The notes: generated from the letters alone by a model not told the origin. 64,000 nt of DNA from Streptococcus sanguinis SK49 (GCF_000212815.1 NZ_GL890985.1:1077198-1141197), one strand, 5' to 3'. Shown: positions 1 to 9,777, numbered from the stretch's first letter. Made by a program: numbers and translations.

Positions 1-2
1 TT

Positions 3-239
3 CCACAGTACTTGGTCTACGAAGAAGCTGGGCGAATAAAAATGGTACCTCTCAAAGCTGAATCTCAAGTCGTGGATAGTCAGGCGCTGACTGCTTTGAC
101 CGATTGGCAGCAGCTATCGGATGGCAGCCAGAGAGTTCTTGGCTATAATCAAGATGAAGTCAGTCAGCTAGCTCAGTCCTATATTGGCAGGAAATACTAC
201 CACTCGCAGAATCGTTCTGCCATGATTTATATCATTTAG
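3..239 (+). CDS. C-terminal fragment of an unrecognised protein (5' end outside window)
   Basis: An open frame runs from the left edge to a TAG stop, giving about 78 visible residues that end in ...SAMIYII. The first possible start inside the window is a TTG at position 12 with no ribosome binding site, and the frame is already open before it. I therefore read this as the tail of a gene beginning outside the window. It ends 10 nt before rnz and probably shares its transcript. I do not recognise a domain in the visible part. It is hydrophilic with no membrane segment. Confidence 0.6.
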   Translation, partial: PQYLVYEEAGRIKMVPLKAESQVVDSQALTALTDWQQLSDGSQRVLGYNQDEVSQLAQSYIGRKYYHSQNRSAMIYII

Positions 240-249
240 AAAGAAAAAC

Positions 250-1179
250 ATGCAATTACAATTTTTAGGAACCGGAGCCGGTCAGCCATCCAAGGCTCGC
301 AATGTGTCCAGTCTTGTCCTCAAGCTGTTGGAGGAAATCAATGAAGTCTGGATGTTTGACTGCGGTGAGGGAACCCAGCACAAGATCTTGGAGACGACGA
401 TTAAACCGCGCAAAATCAGCAAGATTTTCATCACGCATCTGCATGGCGACCATATTTTTGGCTTGCCGGGCTTTCTATCCAGTCGTTCTTTTCAGGCTAA
501 TGAAGAGCAGACGGACCTAGAGATTTTTGGTCCCAAAGGCATTAAGAACTTTGTTCTGTCTAGTCTGCGCGTGTCTGGTTCTCGTCTGCCTTATCGGATT
601 GATTTTCATGAGTTTGATGAAGATAGTCTGGGCAAGATTCTTGAAACGGACAAGTTCACAGTTTATGCGGATAAGCTGGATCACACAATTTTCTGTGTGG
701 GCTATCGGGTGATGCAGAAAGATTTGGAAGGAACGCTAGATGCGGACAAGTTGCGGGCAGTGGGCGTTCCCTTTGGCCCCCTCTTTGGTAAAGTCAAAAA
801 TGGTCAGGATATCGTCCTAGAAGATGGTACCAAAATCATCGCAGCCGACTATATCTCAGCTCCTCGTCCGGGCAAAACTATTGCTATTCTGGGTGATACT
901 CGGAAGACTGCTGCCAGCGTCCGTCTGGCAGTGGCAGCAGATGTGCTGGTCCATGAAGCGACCTATGGCAAGGGAGATGAAAAACTTGCCCGTAATCACG
1001 GTCATTCTACCAATATGCAAGCCGCAGAAGTAGCCAAGGAAGCTGGTGCTAAGCGCCTCCTGCTCAATCATATCAGTGCTCGCTTTCTAGCCAAGGACAT
1101 CAGCCAAATGCGTCGCGATGCAAGTGCTGTCTTTGAAAAGGTTCATGTGGTCAAAGACTTGGAAGAGGTGGAGATATGA
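250..1179 (+). CDS. rnz: Ribonuclease Z (tRNA 3' endonuclease)
   Basis: Encodes 309 residues, the usual length of short-form bacterial RNase Z. The enzyme cuts precursor tRNA just after the discriminator base, mainly for tRNAs lacking an encoded CCA. The metallo-beta-lactamase zinc motif HLHGDH lies at residues 63-68, after a DCGEGTQ segment near residue 37. Further metal-ligand segments are LGDTR near residue 215 and NHGHST near 250, and a histidine in LNHIS lies near 274. It follows the preceding partial gene by 10 nt and overlaps the next gene by 4 nt (ATGA), so translational coupling with the downstream dehydrogenase is likely. Family assignment is secure from the motif order and length. 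Confidence 0.95.
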   Translation: MQLQFLGTGAGQPSKARNVSSLVLKLLEEINEVWMFDCGEGTQHKILETTIKPRKISKIFITHLHGDHIFGLPGFLSSRSFQANEEQTDLEIFGPKGIKNFVLSSLRVSGSRLPYRIDFHEFDEDSLGKILETDKFTVYADKLDHTIFCVGYRVMQKDLEGTLDADKLRAVGVPFGPLFGKVKNGQDIVLEDGTKIIAADYISAPRPGKTIAILGDTRKTAASVRLAVAADVLVHEATYGKGDEKLARNHGHSTNMQAAEVAKEAGAKRLLLNHISARFLAKDISQMRRDASAVFEKVHVVKDLEEVEI

Positions 1180-1931
1180 GAACCATCATCATCACAGGGG
1201 CTAGCGGTGGACTGGCTCAGGAAATGTTTAAGCTCTTGCCCCATGACCGACTGATTTTGGTCGGACGGAGCAAGGCTAAGCTGGAAAAACTATATGGAGA
1301 AAGGGAAAATCTTGACCTAGTGGAGCTAGATATCACAGATAGCTCAGCTTTGGAAAGATTTGCTGAGCGGATTGACAGTCAGTACGACCACGTAGATGTC
1401 CTAGTCAATAACGCTGGCTATGGGATTTTTGAAGAATTTGACAAAATCAGCTCAAATGATATCGAGGCCATGTTTGATGTCAACACCTTTGCCCTGATGA
1501 ACCTGTCCCGGATCTTTGGAGCTCGCATGAAGCAGGCAGGTCAAGGACATATCGTCAATATCGTTAGTATGGCCGGCCTCATTGCCAGTAGCAAGTCCAG
1601 TCTTTACTCAGCGACTAAGTTTGCGGCTATTGGTTTTTCCAATGCCCTACGTTTGGAACTCCTGCCTTTTGGGGTCTATGTCACGACAGTGAACCCAGGT
1701 CCTATCAAAACTTCCTTTTTCGATCAAGCGGATCCTGACGGTTCCTATGTAAAAGCAGTGGATAAGTATATCCTTGAGCCTGACTTTGTAGCGAGCAAAA
1801 TTGTCAGCTCCTTTGGCAAAAAGAAGCGGGAAATGAATCTACCAGGGATTCTCAATCTAGCTCACAAGCTTTATACCCTTTTTCCAAGAATTGCCGACAA
1901 GATGGCAACCGATATGTTTAACTATAAGTGA
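1176..1931 (+). CDS. Short-chain dehydrogenase/reductase (SDR family)
   Basis: A classical SDR of 251 residues with a Rossmann fold. The cofactor loop TGASGG is at residues 7-12 and NNAGYG at 78-83. The catalytic set is Ser131 with YSATK, giving Tyr144 and Lys148. After the core comes the usual PGPIKTSFF segment. The substrate cannot be read from sequence. NADP preference is suggested by the arginine in VGRSK after the second strand. The start overlaps the rnz stop as ATGA, and the methyltransferase starts 6 nt after its stop, so the three genes form one operon. Codon use matches its neighbours. Confidence 0.9.
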   Translation: MRTIIITGASGGLAQEMFKLLPHDRLILVGRSKAKLEKLYGERENLDLVELDITDSSALERFAERIDSQYDHVDVLVNNAGYGIFEEFDKISSNDIEAMFDVNTFALMNLSRIFGARMKQAGQGHIVNIVSMAGLIASSKSSLYSATKFAAIGFSNALRLELLPFGVYVTTVNPGPIKTSFFDQADPDGSYVKAVDKYILEPDFVASKIVSSFGKKKREMNLPGILNLAHKLYTLFPRIADKMATDMFNYK

Positions 1932-1937
1932 GGTCTC

Positions 1938-2657
1938 ATGACAGCTAATCTACAAGCCTACAAAGCTCATCTGCAGGCGCCTTGGGGCAAGCTTCAGTAT
2001 GATATTGTTTTTGCCTTTCTAGAGTCGCTGAGGGGCCAGAAAATCCTTGATTTCGGCAGTGGTTTTGGAATTGTGGCTGATTTTCTAGCGAAAAACAACC
2101 AAGTGACCGCCATCGAGCCTAGTTCAGAAATGATTTCCGAGCGCAAGCAGAACTTTTCCTATGAGCAATTGCAAGGCAGCTTGGAGCTTCTGCAAAAATT
2201 ACCTGACCAGTCTTTTGACGTCATCGTTTGTCATAATGTTTTAGAGTATGTATCTGCCCCTGCTCTTTATTTAACAGAATTTTCCCGCCTCTTAAAAAAG
2301 AGCGGCAAAATTTCTCTGGTCAAGCATCACGAGGTTGGGCGCATTGTGCATACAGTGGTTTTTGAAAATGACCCAGAAAAGGCCCAGCAGCTTTTAGCGG
2401 GGCAGGAATATCAAACTCACAGTATGGGGGCTGCTAAGGTTTATCAGGTTCAGGAAGTTATCTCAGGTCTTCCATTAGAAGTTGAAGATTATCAGGGAGT
2501 ACGAATTTTTTACGGGCTGCAATCCAATGACTACAAAGCTGCCCCTGACTGGGCTCAAAAGATGCTTGAGATGGAGCAGGCTGTCTGCAACCAATCTCCT
2601 TATCGAGACATCGCTGCCTTTCAGCATGTTTGGCTAAGGAAGGATAGAGAGATTTAA
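1938..2657 (+). CDS. Class I SAM-dependent methyltransferase
   Basis: The 239 residues contain a SAM-binding motif I (ILDFGSGFG) near residues 35-43. An acidic residue in AIEPS follows, then the post-motif DVIVCHNVLEYV segment near residue 95, the usual order for a UbiE/COQ5-like class I methyltransferase. The acceptor substrate is unknown. It begins 6 nt after the dehydrogenase stop and closes the rnz operon. The next gene begins 15 nt later but has a much lower G+C content, so co-transcription with it is possible but not assured. Confidence 0.85.
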   Translation: MTANLQAYKAHLQAPWGKLQYDIVFAFLESLRGQKILDFGSGFGIVADFLAKNNQVTAIEPSSEMISERKQNFSYEQLQGSLELLQKLPDQSFDVIVCHNVLEYVSAPALYLTEFSRLLKKSGKISLVKHHEVGRIVHTVVFENDPEKAQQLLAGQEYQTHSMGAAKVYQVQEVISGLPLEVEDYQGVRIFYGLQSNDYKAAPDWAQKMLEMEQAVCNQSPYRDIAAFQHVWLRKDREI

Positions 2658-2672
2658 AATGAGAGGATTTAC

Positions 2673-3221
2673 ATGAAATTTTTAAAGAAACAAAAGGATT
2701 ATTATGCTTTATGTTACATTTATAATTGGTTGGTTTTACTAATAGGTCCTCCTTTGAGTTTTTTTGCCTTAATTCTACTTGCTTTTGGTTTTGGTCAAGC
2801 ATTTAGTACAGGTCAAACTTCTTCTTTAGAGTCGGGTATACTATTAGGTTTTCTTTTTTTAGTTTTGATTGGTATTTATGGGATTTTTTACCTTGTAATG
2901 TGGTTTAAATCACTAAGAAACTCGTTGAAAACGGGAAAATCATCTTTTTTTGCAGCTCCAATTAGTTTAATAATGACGATGATATGTCAGCTGCCTGTTT
3001 TTATTCTTATCTGCAAGGGGTTTAACTTACTTAGTCAATACAGATCAGAAATATTTCTAGGTCAACTTTACTCTGTGTTGACATTTTCTCTTTATCTCTA
3101 TTGCCAGTATGGGAGAAAAGGAAAGAAAAGCAATAAAATTCTATATCTTTCCCAAGTTATTAATTTTTTACTAGTTTTTCTTCTAACATATCGAGTTTAC
3201 TATCCTATATTTTTAAAATAA
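2673..3221 (+). CDS. Hypothetical polytopic membrane protein, AT-rich
   Basis: The 182-residue product has about five hydrophobic segments: residues 15-45, 50-75, 90-110, 125-145 and 155-178. A charged KKQK start follows a GAGAGG ribosome site. No family signature is recognised. The coding sequence is clearly more AT-rich than its neighbours and rich in TTT and TTA codons, which suggests later acquisition or relaxed selection. It could be a small integral membrane protein of the DUF-type common downstream of streptococcal operons. No function is proposed. Confidence 0.65.
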   Translation: MKFLKKQKDYYALCYIYNWLVLLIGPPLSFFALILLAFGFGQAFSTGQTSSLESGILLGFLFLVLIGIYGIFYLVMWFKSLRNSLKTGKSSFFAAPISLIMTMICQLPVFILICKGFNLLSQYRSEIFLGQLYSVLTFSLYLYCQYGRKGKKSNKILYLSQVINFLLVFLLTYRVYYPIFLK

Positions 3222-3360
3222 TCTAGTTTGCAGATCTTTTAATAGAAAGTAGTAAGAAAGGCAGATTGTCGTCTTTCAGATTGTTTGCCTAGTCAAGACC
3301 TAAATCGAATGAAAAAGTGTTCATTTACATCTTAAACAAACCTCGTAAGGAGAAAGATTG

Positions 3361-4401
3361 ATGCAAATGAGAGAAGTCGTAGGGTCAGGACAGCCAGTCA
3401 ATTATGCCCTGCTCAGCCTTTTTCAATATATCGTCTCCATTATGCTAATTCTGGTTCACTGCCAGAGACTTTTTGAAAATGAAGCTCTACATTTTATTCA
3501 GAAGAGTATGTTTGGTCGCATGGCAGTGATGTTCGTTTTAATTTCTTTAGCCTATTTTTTCCGAGTACACTGGAAGCGAGAGCCTTATGCTGGGAAATTG
3601 CCTCTGTATATTAAAGGCATTTTAAAGGTCTATGGCTTTTGGAGCTTGGTCTATCTCCCCTATGCTTTGACTTACTTCCAATCTCTGCACTTGCCTCTCT
3701 ACCTAGCTCCGCTGGCTATTTTAGCAGCGCTCTTCTACATCGGAATGAGTTACCAGCTCTGGTATATCCCCGCCTTTCTCTTAGGCTTGCTGCTGGTCCA
3801 TTTTTTGTATAGGAAGTTGGGTCCCAAGAAAACATTTGTTCTTTTACTGGTTCTCTACGCCTTAGGTGCTATTGAGACATATCACGCCTATCTGTCGCCT
3901 AGTCTGCTGACAGACTGGTATGATGCTTATGCCAAGCTCTTTTTCACTAGCAGGAATGGCCTCTTCTATACGCCCATTTTTATCTATTTAGGCTACTTTC
4001 TAGCTGATTACGGGCAGATAGCCTTATTTCAGAAGAAACGTTGGCTGTCTCTTCTGTTGGCAAGTCTTTTCCTAGTAGGCGAAGGAGTACTGGTTTACAT
4101 CAGGCAGGGACTGGATAAAAATTTTTTCTTTGCTCTCATTCCCTTTACACTTTTCTTATTCAATTGGCTGTTAAAAACTCAGTGGAAGCGTGAAAAAAAC
4201 TGGCGACGTTTAAAAGATCTAAGTATCCTTTATTTCTTCCTCCATCCTATCTTTATTGAGTTATCTTTTTTTCTGCTCAAATCCCAGCAGCTGACCAAGT
4301 GGGAAAATGGCCGTTGGGCCTTCCTTCTGACGATTATCCTGACCCACCTGACATCAGAGTTGGTGATTCGATGGCGAGGGAAAAAAACAGAAAAGAAGTG
4401 A
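3361..4401 (+). CDS. Acyltransferase-3-like integral membrane protein
   Basis: Encodes 346 residues with roughly ten transmembrane helices throughout. The HCQRLF segment in helix 1, the YIPAFLLGLLLVHFLYRK stretch and the final YFFLHPIFIE histidine motif resemble membrane acyltransferase-3 (OafA/WecH/VanT-like) proteins, which move acyl groups onto sugars or cell-wall substrates. I chose ATG at 3361 over the TTG one codon earlier because AAGGAG sits 8-9 nt before it. The gene stands alone, with 139 nt upstream and 94 nt downstream. Substrate unknown. Confidence 0.7.
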   Translation: MQMREVVGSGQPVNYALLSLFQYIVSIMLILVHCQRLFENEALHFIQKSMFGRMAVMFVLISLAYFFRVHWKREPYAGKLPLYIKGILKVYGFWSLVYLPYALTYFQSLHLPLYLAPLAILAALFYIGMSYQLWYIPAFLLGLLLVHFLYRKLGPKKTFVLLLVLYALGAIETYHAYLSPSLLTDWYDAYAKLFFTSRNGLFYTPIFIYLGYFLADYGQIALFQKKRWLSLLLASLFLVGEGVLVYIRQGLDKNFFFALIPFTLFLFNWLLKTQWKREKNWRRLKDLSILYFFLHPIFIELSFFLLKSQQLTKWENGRWAFLLTIILTHLTSELVIRWRGKKTEKK

Positions 4402-4495
4402 AAGTTTAGTTTTTGAAGAAAATCATATAGAGCGTTAAGAGCAACTATCAATTTTGAATAGAATTTAGCTATAAAACATTTCAAAGGAGTTCCAC

Positions 4496-5086
4496 ATGCT
4501 TGAACGTCTACAGCAGCAGTTAGCTTTTACCAATGAGCTGGAAAAACTGAAAGCCACTCATCGCAACAATCGGACCTTGGACGCTTATCGTTTTGAGAAT
4601 TCTGCTGAGCATAGTTGGCAGGGTGCGCTCATGGCGCTAGTCTTTCGAGAATATATCCCCGAAGAAGTCAATCTGGAAAAGGTCATGTCTATGTTACTGA
4701 TTCATGATTTGGGAGAAATTTATGCTGGCGATACCTTTATCTTTGACGATGTAGGCAGGAGCGATTCTTACGATAGAGAGTTGGAGTCCTTGAAAATCAG
4801 TTTGGACAAGCTACCATCAGATCAGCAGGAATCCTTTTTAGAGCTTTGGCAGGAGTTTGAGACTGGCATTAGCATAGAGGCTAAATATGCCCGAGTGTTG
4901 GATGCTCTGGTCCCTCTGCTCAATCACTTGGAAGTCGCTCAGCCCTATGACAACCCTCATGGCTTGACTAAGTCGCAGGTCATCGCAAAGAAATCCTTTA
5001 TTCAAGAAACCTCTGAAAGTCTTTGGGGATTAGCTCAGGAAGTTATTGATAGAAGTGTTGCTAAGGGACTTTACCTGGATGAATGA
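4496..5086 (+). CDS. HD-domain phosphohydrolase (YfbR/HDDC2-like)
   Basis: The 196-residue protein carries the metal-dependent HD signature. The first histidine is in NSAEHSWQ near residue 37, and the HD pair is in LLIHDLGEIYAGDT near residues 68-81. The DLGE..AGD pattern is typical of 5'-deoxynucleotidase-like HD proteins of the YfbR/HDDC2 group, which remove phosphate from deoxynucleoside monophosphates. A clear AAGGAG precedes the ATG. A short hairpin terminator lies just past its stop, before recJ. Exact substrate is inference from family. Confidence 0.8.
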   Translation: MLERLQQQLAFTNELEKLKATHRNNRTLDAYRFENSAEHSWQGALMALVFREYIPEEVNLEKVMSMLLIHDLGEIYAGDTFIFDDVGRSDSYDRELESLKISLDKLPSDQQESFLELWQEFETGISIEAKYARVLDALVPLLNHLEVAQPYDNPHGLTKSQVIAKKSFIQETSESLWGLAQEVIDRSVAKGLYLDE

Positions 5087-5120
5087 GGCTTAGGAACTTG
5101 CTCGCAGATAGAAAGTTTGA

Positions 5121-5141
5121 GACTGGTTGAACCAGTCTTTT
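5121..5141 (+). terminator. Short terminator hairpin overlapping the recJ promoter region
   Basis: GACTGGT (5121-5127), loop TGA, ACCAGTC (5131-5137), then TTTT. It is a 7-bp stem placed to end the HD hydrolase transcript and lies directly ahead of the extended -10 used by recJ. Confidence 0.5.
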
Positions 5142-5143
5142 CA

Positions 5144-5152
5144 TGTTATAAT
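5144..5152 (+). promoter_or_regulatory. Extended -10 promoter of recJ
   Basis: TGTTATAAT matches the extended -10 consensus TGnTATAAT exactly. It lies 40 nt before the ATG at 5192. The only -35-like TTGAAC (5127-5132) is 14 nt upstream, too close for normal spacing, so the extended element probably carries recognition. The promoter also argues against the upstream TTG (5117) as a start. Confidence 0.65.
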
Positions 5153-5191
5153 ATTCAGACAAGATTGAACGGAGAAAGTGTTTCACTTATC

Positions 5192-7411
5192 ATGATTAGC
5201 TCAAAATATGACTGGCAGTTTGCCACTAATTTTACAGACGAAAATTTTTTAAAAAAGGCTAAAAAAGCTGGATTAGAACCTGCCGCTGCTAGTCTCCTTT
5301 ACCAAAGGGGTGTGCAGACTGAAGAAGCTTTGCAGGAATTTTTGGAGCCTAGTTTAGACCAGCTTCACGACCCTTATGATCTGCATGATATGGAGCGGGC
5401 AGTGGAGCGCATTCGCTCAGCGATTGAGAATTACGAGCAGATTTTGATCTATGGCGATTATGATGCAGATGGAATGACCTCGGCATCGATTGTCAAGGAA
5501 GCCTTGGAGCAACTGGGGGCTGAGTGTCAGGTTTATCTGCCCAATCGCTTTACGGACGGCTATGGTCCTAATAGCAGTGTTTACAAGTATTTTATTGAAA
5601 ATCATGGGATCTCGCTCATTATTACAGTGGATAATGGAGTGGCGGGACTTGAAGCTATCGAGCTAGCCCAGTCTCTGGGCGTGGATGTTATCGTGACGGA
5701 TCACCACTCTATGCCTGAGGAGCTGCCAAACGCCTATGCGATTGTCCATCCGGAACATAGCGGAGCGGATTATCCTTTCAAGCATTTGGCTGGCTGTGGG
5801 GTGGCTTTTAAGCTGGCAACAGCCTTGTTGGAAGAAGTCCAAGTCGAACTTTTGGACTTAGTTGCCGTTGGTACCATTGCTGATATGGTCAGTCTGACGG
5901 GGGAAAATCGGATTTTGGTTAAATATGGCCTTTCCGTCCTCAAAAATACCCAGCGAGTAGGACTTCAGGAACTTTTCAAAATTGCAGGCATTCAGCCAGA
6001 CGAACTGGATGAAGAAACGGTTGGCTTTCAGCTTGCCCCCCGACTCAATGCCTTGGGACGATTGGATGACCCCAATCCAGCGGTTGAGCTTTTGACTGGC
6101 TTTGATGATGAAGAAGCTCGTGACATTGCTCTCATGATCAACCAGAAAAATGATGAGCGCAAGGAAATCGTCCAGCAGATTTATGAAGAAGCACAAACCA
6201 TGCTGGATCCTAAGAGACCAGTGCAGGTGCTGGCTAAGGAAGGTTGGAATCCTGGAGTGCTAGGGATTGTCGCTGGGCGCTTGCTGGAAGAGCTGCACCA
6301 GCCAGTCATAGTGCTCAATATTGAGGATGGCATCGCTAAGGGCAGCGCCCGCAGTATTGAAGCGGTCAATATTTTTGATGCCTTGGACAGTCATCGTGAC
6401 CTTTTTGTAGCCTTTGGCGGCCATGCTGGAGCAGCTGGTATGACTCTTGAAGCAGACAAGCTAGAAGAGTTGTCTGATATTTTGACAGCTTACATCTCAG
6501 ACAATGATTTGGATTTGACTGGCAAAACAGCCCTGTATTTAGATGAGGAGTTGTACTTGCCAGAACTAACCCTGGATACACTCAAAAGCTTTGAAAAACT
6601 GGCGCCTTTTGGTATGGACAATAAGAAGCCGCTTTTTTACCTCAAGGATTTTAAAGTGGACAATACTCGGACTATGGGAGCTGGCAATAGCCATCTCAAG
6701 CTAAAAATTTCTCAGGGAGATGCTACTTTTGAAGTAGTAGCTTTTGGGCAAGGAAGCCTGGCGACAGAGTTTGCCCAAACCAAGAATCTGGAGCTGGCTG
6801 TCAGCCTCTCTGTCAATAAATGGAATGGACAGACCAGTCTCCAGCTCATGCTGGTAGATGCTCGTGTGGACGGTGTTCAGCTTTTCAATATCCGCAGCAA
6901 AAATGCGACGCTGCCTGACAAGGTTCCAGTCTTGCGTTTCACAGAAGAGCTGCCAGATTTGACAAATAGCAGAGCGGTTGTGGTTTATGACCTGCCTGAT
7001 GATTTGCAGGTTTTGAAGAAGATTCTTCAGTCTCAGGATTTTGAAGCGATTTACTTTAAGAATGAGATTGCCAAGCCATACTATCTGACTGGTTATGGCA
7101 ACCGTGAGCAGTTTGCAAAACTCTACAAGACAATCTATCAGTTCCCCGAGTTTGATGTACGCTATAAGCTCAAGGACCTAGCAGCTTACCTGAAAATTGA
7201 CCCAATTCTCTTGGTCAAAATGATTCAGATTTTTGAAGAGTTGGGCTTTGTCAGCATCACGGAAGGCGTCATGAAGGTCAATAAAGAAGCAGAAAAGAAA
7301 GAAATTGACAGCAGTCACATTTACCAAGACCTCAAGCGCCTAGTCAAAGAACAAGAACTCATGGCACTGGGCACAGTGCAGGAGATTTATGATTATTTGA
7401 TGGAGAGATGA
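5192..7411 (+). CDS. recJ: Single-stranded-DNA-specific exonuclease RecJ
   Basis: The 739 residues match the length of streptococcal RecJ. The enzyme degrades single-stranded DNA 5' to 3' in recombination and repair. DHH-family motifs appear in order: DYDADGMTSAS near residue 88, the VTDHHSMP motif near 167, RLNALGRLD near 285, and the DHHA1 motif GGHAGAAGM near 410. A long C-terminal extension (from about residue 540) is the part typical of Firmicute RecJ. ATG 5192 is chosen because the frame starting with TTG at 5117 would begin upstream of the -10 element. The next gene starts 46 nt later. Confidence 0.95.
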   Translation: MISSKYDWQFATNFTDENFLKKAKKAGLEPAAASLLYQRGVQTEEALQEFLEPSLDQLHDPYDLHDMERAVERIRSAIENYEQILIYGDYDADGMTSASIVKEALEQLGAECQVYLPNRFTDGYGPNSSVYKYFIENHGISLIITVDNGVAGLEAIELAQSLGVDVIVTDHHSMPEELPNAYAIVHPEHSGADYPFKHLAGCGVAFKLATALLEEVQVELLDLVAVGTIADMVSLTGENRILVKYGLSVLKNTQRVGLQELFKIAGIQPDELDEETVGFQLAPRLNALGRLDDPNPAVELLTGFDDEEARDIALMINQKNDERKEIVQQIYEEAQTMLDPKRPVQVLAKEGWNPGVLGIVAGRLLEELHQPVIVLNIEDGIAKGSARSIEAVNIFDALDSHRDLFVAFGGHAGAAGMTLEADKLEELSDILTAYISDNDLDLTGKTALYLDEELYLPELTLDTLKSFEKLAPFGMDNKKPLFYLKDFKVDNTRTMGAGNSHLKLKISQGDATFEVVAFGQGSLATEFAQTKNLELAVSLSVNKWNGQTSLQLMLVDARVDGVQLFNIRSKNATLPDKVPVLRFTEELPDLTNSRAVVVYDLPDDLQVLKKILQSQDFEAIYFKNEIAKPYYLTGYGNREQFAKLYKTIYQFPEFDVRYKLKDLAAYLKIDPILLVKMIQIFEELGFVSITEGVMKVNKEAEKKEIDSSHIYQDLKRLVKEQELMALGTVQEIYDYLMER

Positions 7412-7457
7412 GATGGTATAAGGCTGAGCCAAAGTCTTGCAAAGGAGAACATTTTAG

Positions 7458-7985
7458 ATGAATGAAATTATCCTGAGTTTTAAACCAGAATTTTTTAAAG
7501 CTTTGCTAACAGGAAAAAAGCATTTTGAATATCGTTCAAGGATTCCTGAAAAAGAAACGGTAGCTTATTTATATCTTTCTTCACCCGCTAAGATGATTGT
7601 TGGGAAAATGGTTTTAGGTCAGCGTAATAAGATCCAAGACTTTTTAGAAAATTCAGATTTAGCAAATAGTAGTCGTTCATATTTGGAAAACCATTTGCAA
7701 GAAGGTGCTAAGTATTTTTCTCCAATTTACTCCCTATCTCTTCTTGACTCGCCTATATCATTAAAACAAGCTAAAGAATTATCTCCGAAATTTAACGCTC
7801 CTCAGGGGTATAGCTATGTGACAAATTATAAAGAATTGCATAATTTTCTTGAAAACTCTGTATTTTCAACATTTGAGATTAATCCATCTAATGGTTTGGA
7901 CTTATTAGGCTTATTTTCGAAGGATATTGTAAAAAATTATGAACAAGGGATATCAACACCTCTTTATTTAGAACAATACATCTAA
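7458..7985 (+). CDS. ASCH/PUA-like domain protein, AT-rich
   Basis: Encodes 175 residues. The start, with ILSFKPEFFKALLTGKKHFEYR, follows the pattern of ASCH domains (I-L-S-I-K-P ... I-L-x-G-x-K-x-x-E-x-R), a PUA-related fold thought to bind RNA. The rest is not distinctive. AAAGGAGAA stands well placed before the ATG. The base composition is markedly richer in AT than in recJ or apt on either side, which suggests acquisition. Function unknown. The 182-nt gap to apt holds the apt promoter. Confidence 0.65.
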   Translation: MNEIILSFKPEFFKALLTGKKHFEYRSRIPEKETVAYLYLSSPAKMIVGKMVLGQRNKIQDFLENSDLANSSRSYLENHLQEGAKYFSPIYSLSLLDSPISLKQAKELSPKFNAPQGYSYVTNYKELHNFLENSVFSTFEINPSNGLDLLGLFSKDIVKNYEQGISTPLYLEQYI

Positions 7986-8103
7986 TTTTGACTTGCCTAG
8001 AAAAAACGATTATAAAGAATAACCAACTCTAGGTGGTCTATAAATGAATGAAACATACTTTTTCAAATTAAATAACCTATCCCCTTAAAAAGTAAGTTTT
8101 CTG

Positions 8104-8132
8104 TTACCATTTGGAGGAAAAAGTGATATAAT
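8104..8132 (+). promoter_or_regulatory. Promoter of apt
   Basis: TTACCA (8104-8109), a 17-nt spacer, and TATAAT (8127-8132) preceded by TG (8124-8125), which makes an extended -10. Transcription would start about 30 nt before the apt ATG. Confidence 0.65.
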
Positions 8133-8167
8133 AGAGAGTAAAAAATTTTTTTGAAAGAAAGTATATC

Positions 8168-8680
8168 ATGAATTTAAAAGACTACATTGCAACAATCGAA
8201 AATTATCCAAAGGAAGGCGTGACATTCCGTGATATCAGCCCGCTGATGGCAGACGGAAATGCTTATAGCTACGCTGTTCGTGAGATTGTTCAATATGCTA
8301 CAGACAAGAAGATTGACATGATCGTTGGACCGGAAGCTCGTGGCTTTATCGTGGGCTGTCCAGTTGCCTTTGAGTTAGGAATCGGCTTTGCTCCAGTCCG
8401 TAAGCCTGGCAAGCTTCCTCGTGAAGTTATCTCAGCCGACTATGAAAAAGAGTACGGTGTTGATACCCTAACCATGCATGCCGATGCTATCAAGCCAGGT
8501 CAGCGCGTTCTAATCGTAGATGATCTCCTTGCGACTGGTGGAACAGTGAAGGCAACGATTGAGATGATTGAGCGCCTTGGTGGTGTAGTAGCTGGCTGTG
8601 CCTTCCTTATTGAGCTGGATGAGCTCAAGGGTCGCGAAGTTATCGGCGATTACGACTACAAGGTTCTGATGCACTATTAA
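8168..8680 (+). CDS. apt: Adenine phosphoribosyltransferase
   Basis: Encodes 170 residues, the typical Apt length. The enzyme salvages adenine by joining it to PRPP to give AMP in the cytoplasm. The PRPP-binding motif [13 protein letters not shown] is near residues 114-126. The adenine-site segment GPEARGF is near residue 60, and the N-terminal [14 protein letters not shown] is the flexible hood characteristic of Apt. It has its own promoter and precedes metA with a 147-nt gap containing a separate promoter. Confidence 0.96.
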   Translation: MNLKDYIATIENYPKEGVTFRDISPLMADGNAYSYAVREIVQYATDKKIDMIVGPEARGFIVGCPVAFELGIGFAPVRKPGKLPREVISADYEKEYGVDTLTMHADAIKPGQRVLIVDDLLATGGTVKATIEMIERLGGVVAGCAFLIELDELKGREVIGDYDYKVLMHY

Positions 8681-8721
8681 TACATAGTTTCTAACTATAT
8701 CTAGTTAGAGAAAAAGTATAA

Positions 8722-8750
8722 TTGAAAACTATATCTCCTTTCAGTATAAT
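8722..8750 (+). promoter_or_regulatory. Promoter of metA
   Basis: TTGAAA (8722-8727), 17-nt spacer, consensus TATAAT (8745-8750). The transcript would have a leader of about 70 nt before metA that includes the hairpin at 8777-8801. Confidence 0.75.
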
Positions 8751-8776
8751 GAAAGTACATTGGATAAACAAAGAAT

Positions 8777-8805
8777 AGGCTGGAAAAGTATTTCCAAGCC
8801 TTTCT
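8777..8805 (+). terminator. Hairpin in the metA leader
   Basis: AGGCTGGAAA (8777-8786), loop AGTA, TTTCCAAGCCT (8791-8801, one bulged base), then TTCT. It lies downstream of the metA promoter and 23 nt before the start codon. The U-tract is too short for a confident terminator. It may act on translation or as a weak attenuator. I see no T-box or SAM riboswitch core. Confidence 0.4.
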
Positions 8806-8827
8806 AACGATTGAAGGAGATATTTTC

Positions 8828-9769
8828 ATGCCAATTAAGATTGATAAGAAACTGCCAGCTGTTGACATTTTAAGTTCTGAGAATATCTTTGTCATGGATG
8901 ACGATAGGGCGGACCATCAGGATATCCGCCCTCTGAATATTCTGGTACTCAATCTCATGCCCCAGAAAATGGTGACGGAGACTCAGATACTGCGCCATTT
9001 GGCTAATACCCCGCTGCAGTTGACTATTGACTTCCTCTACATGAGCTCTCATCAGTCTAAAACGACACGCGCAGAGCATATGGAGACTTTCTATAAGACT
9101 TTTGATGAGGTTAAAAATCGCTATTTTGATGGCTTGATTATCACTGGTGCGCCAGTAGAACATCTGCCATTTGAATCGGTGGACTACTGGGAAGAGTTCC
9201 AGCAGGTGATTGAATGGTCCAAGACCCATGTCTTTTCGACTCTGCATATCTGTTGGGGAGCTCAGGCTGGACTTTACGCTCGCTACGGCGTGGACAAGCA
9301 CCAGATGACGCGCAAATTGTCGGGTGTTTATAGCCAGTCAGCTGACAGCAGCAACCTGCTTTTCCGTGGCTTTGACGATGAGTTTTATGCGCCGCATTCC
9401 CGTCATACCGAAGTTCTGAAGGAAGATATTGTTAATCTGACCAATCTGGAAATTCTCTCATATGGTGAAGATACCGGCCTCTCCGTGCTGGCTAGCCGAG
9501 ACTTGCGAGAGGTGTATAGTTTCGGTCACATGGAATACGACCGCGATACTCTATCTAAGGAGTATTTCCGCGATTTGAAGGCAGGAAAGAATCCACATAT
9601 TCCAGAAAATTATTTTAAAAACGATGATGTCCATACGACACCGGCCTTGTGCTGGAGTTCGGCCGCTGCACTCTTTTTCAGCAATTGGGTCAATTACGCT
9701 GTCTATCAGGAGACACCTTTCGACTGGGAGAGTCCTGAAAATGATGTATCGTTTTTTGCTTATCTATAA
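8828..9769 (+). CDS. metA: Homoserine O-acyltransferase (probably acetyl-CoA specific)
   Basis: The 313 residues fit the MetA family, which activates homoserine for methionine synthesis. The nucleophile is Cys142 in HICWGAQAG. The catalytic His-Glu pair appears in FGHMEYD (His234, Glu236). Residue 111 is glutamate in GAPVEHLPF. In Bacillus MetA a glutamate at this position is known to favour acetyl-CoA over succinyl-CoA, so O-acetylhomoserine is the expected product (inference). GAAGGAGA precedes the ATG. The DnaD-domain gene starts 8 nt after the stop, a probable operon although the functions are unrelated. Confidence 0.93.
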   Translation: MPIKIDKKLPAVDILSSENIFVMDDDRADHQDIRPLNILVLNLMPQKMVTETQILRHLANTPLQLTIDFLYMSSHQSKTTRAEHMETFYKTFDEVKNRYFDGLIITGAPVEHLPFESVDYWEEFQQVIEWSKTHVFSTLHICWGAQAGLYARYGVDKHQMTRKLSGVYSQSADSSNLLFRGFDDEFYAPHSRHTEVLKEDIVNLTNLEILSYGEDTGLSVLASRDLREVYSFGHMEYDRDTLSKEYFRDLKAGKNPHIPENYFKNDDVHTTPALCWSSAAALFFSNWVNYAVYQETPFDWESPENDVSFFAYL

Positions 9770-9777
9770 GAGGTGAC

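Noticed and set aside
8777-8805. T-box or SAM riboswitch before metA
   Set aside because: The leader is only about 70 nt with one hairpin and lacks the conserved T-box sequence and the SAM-I core.
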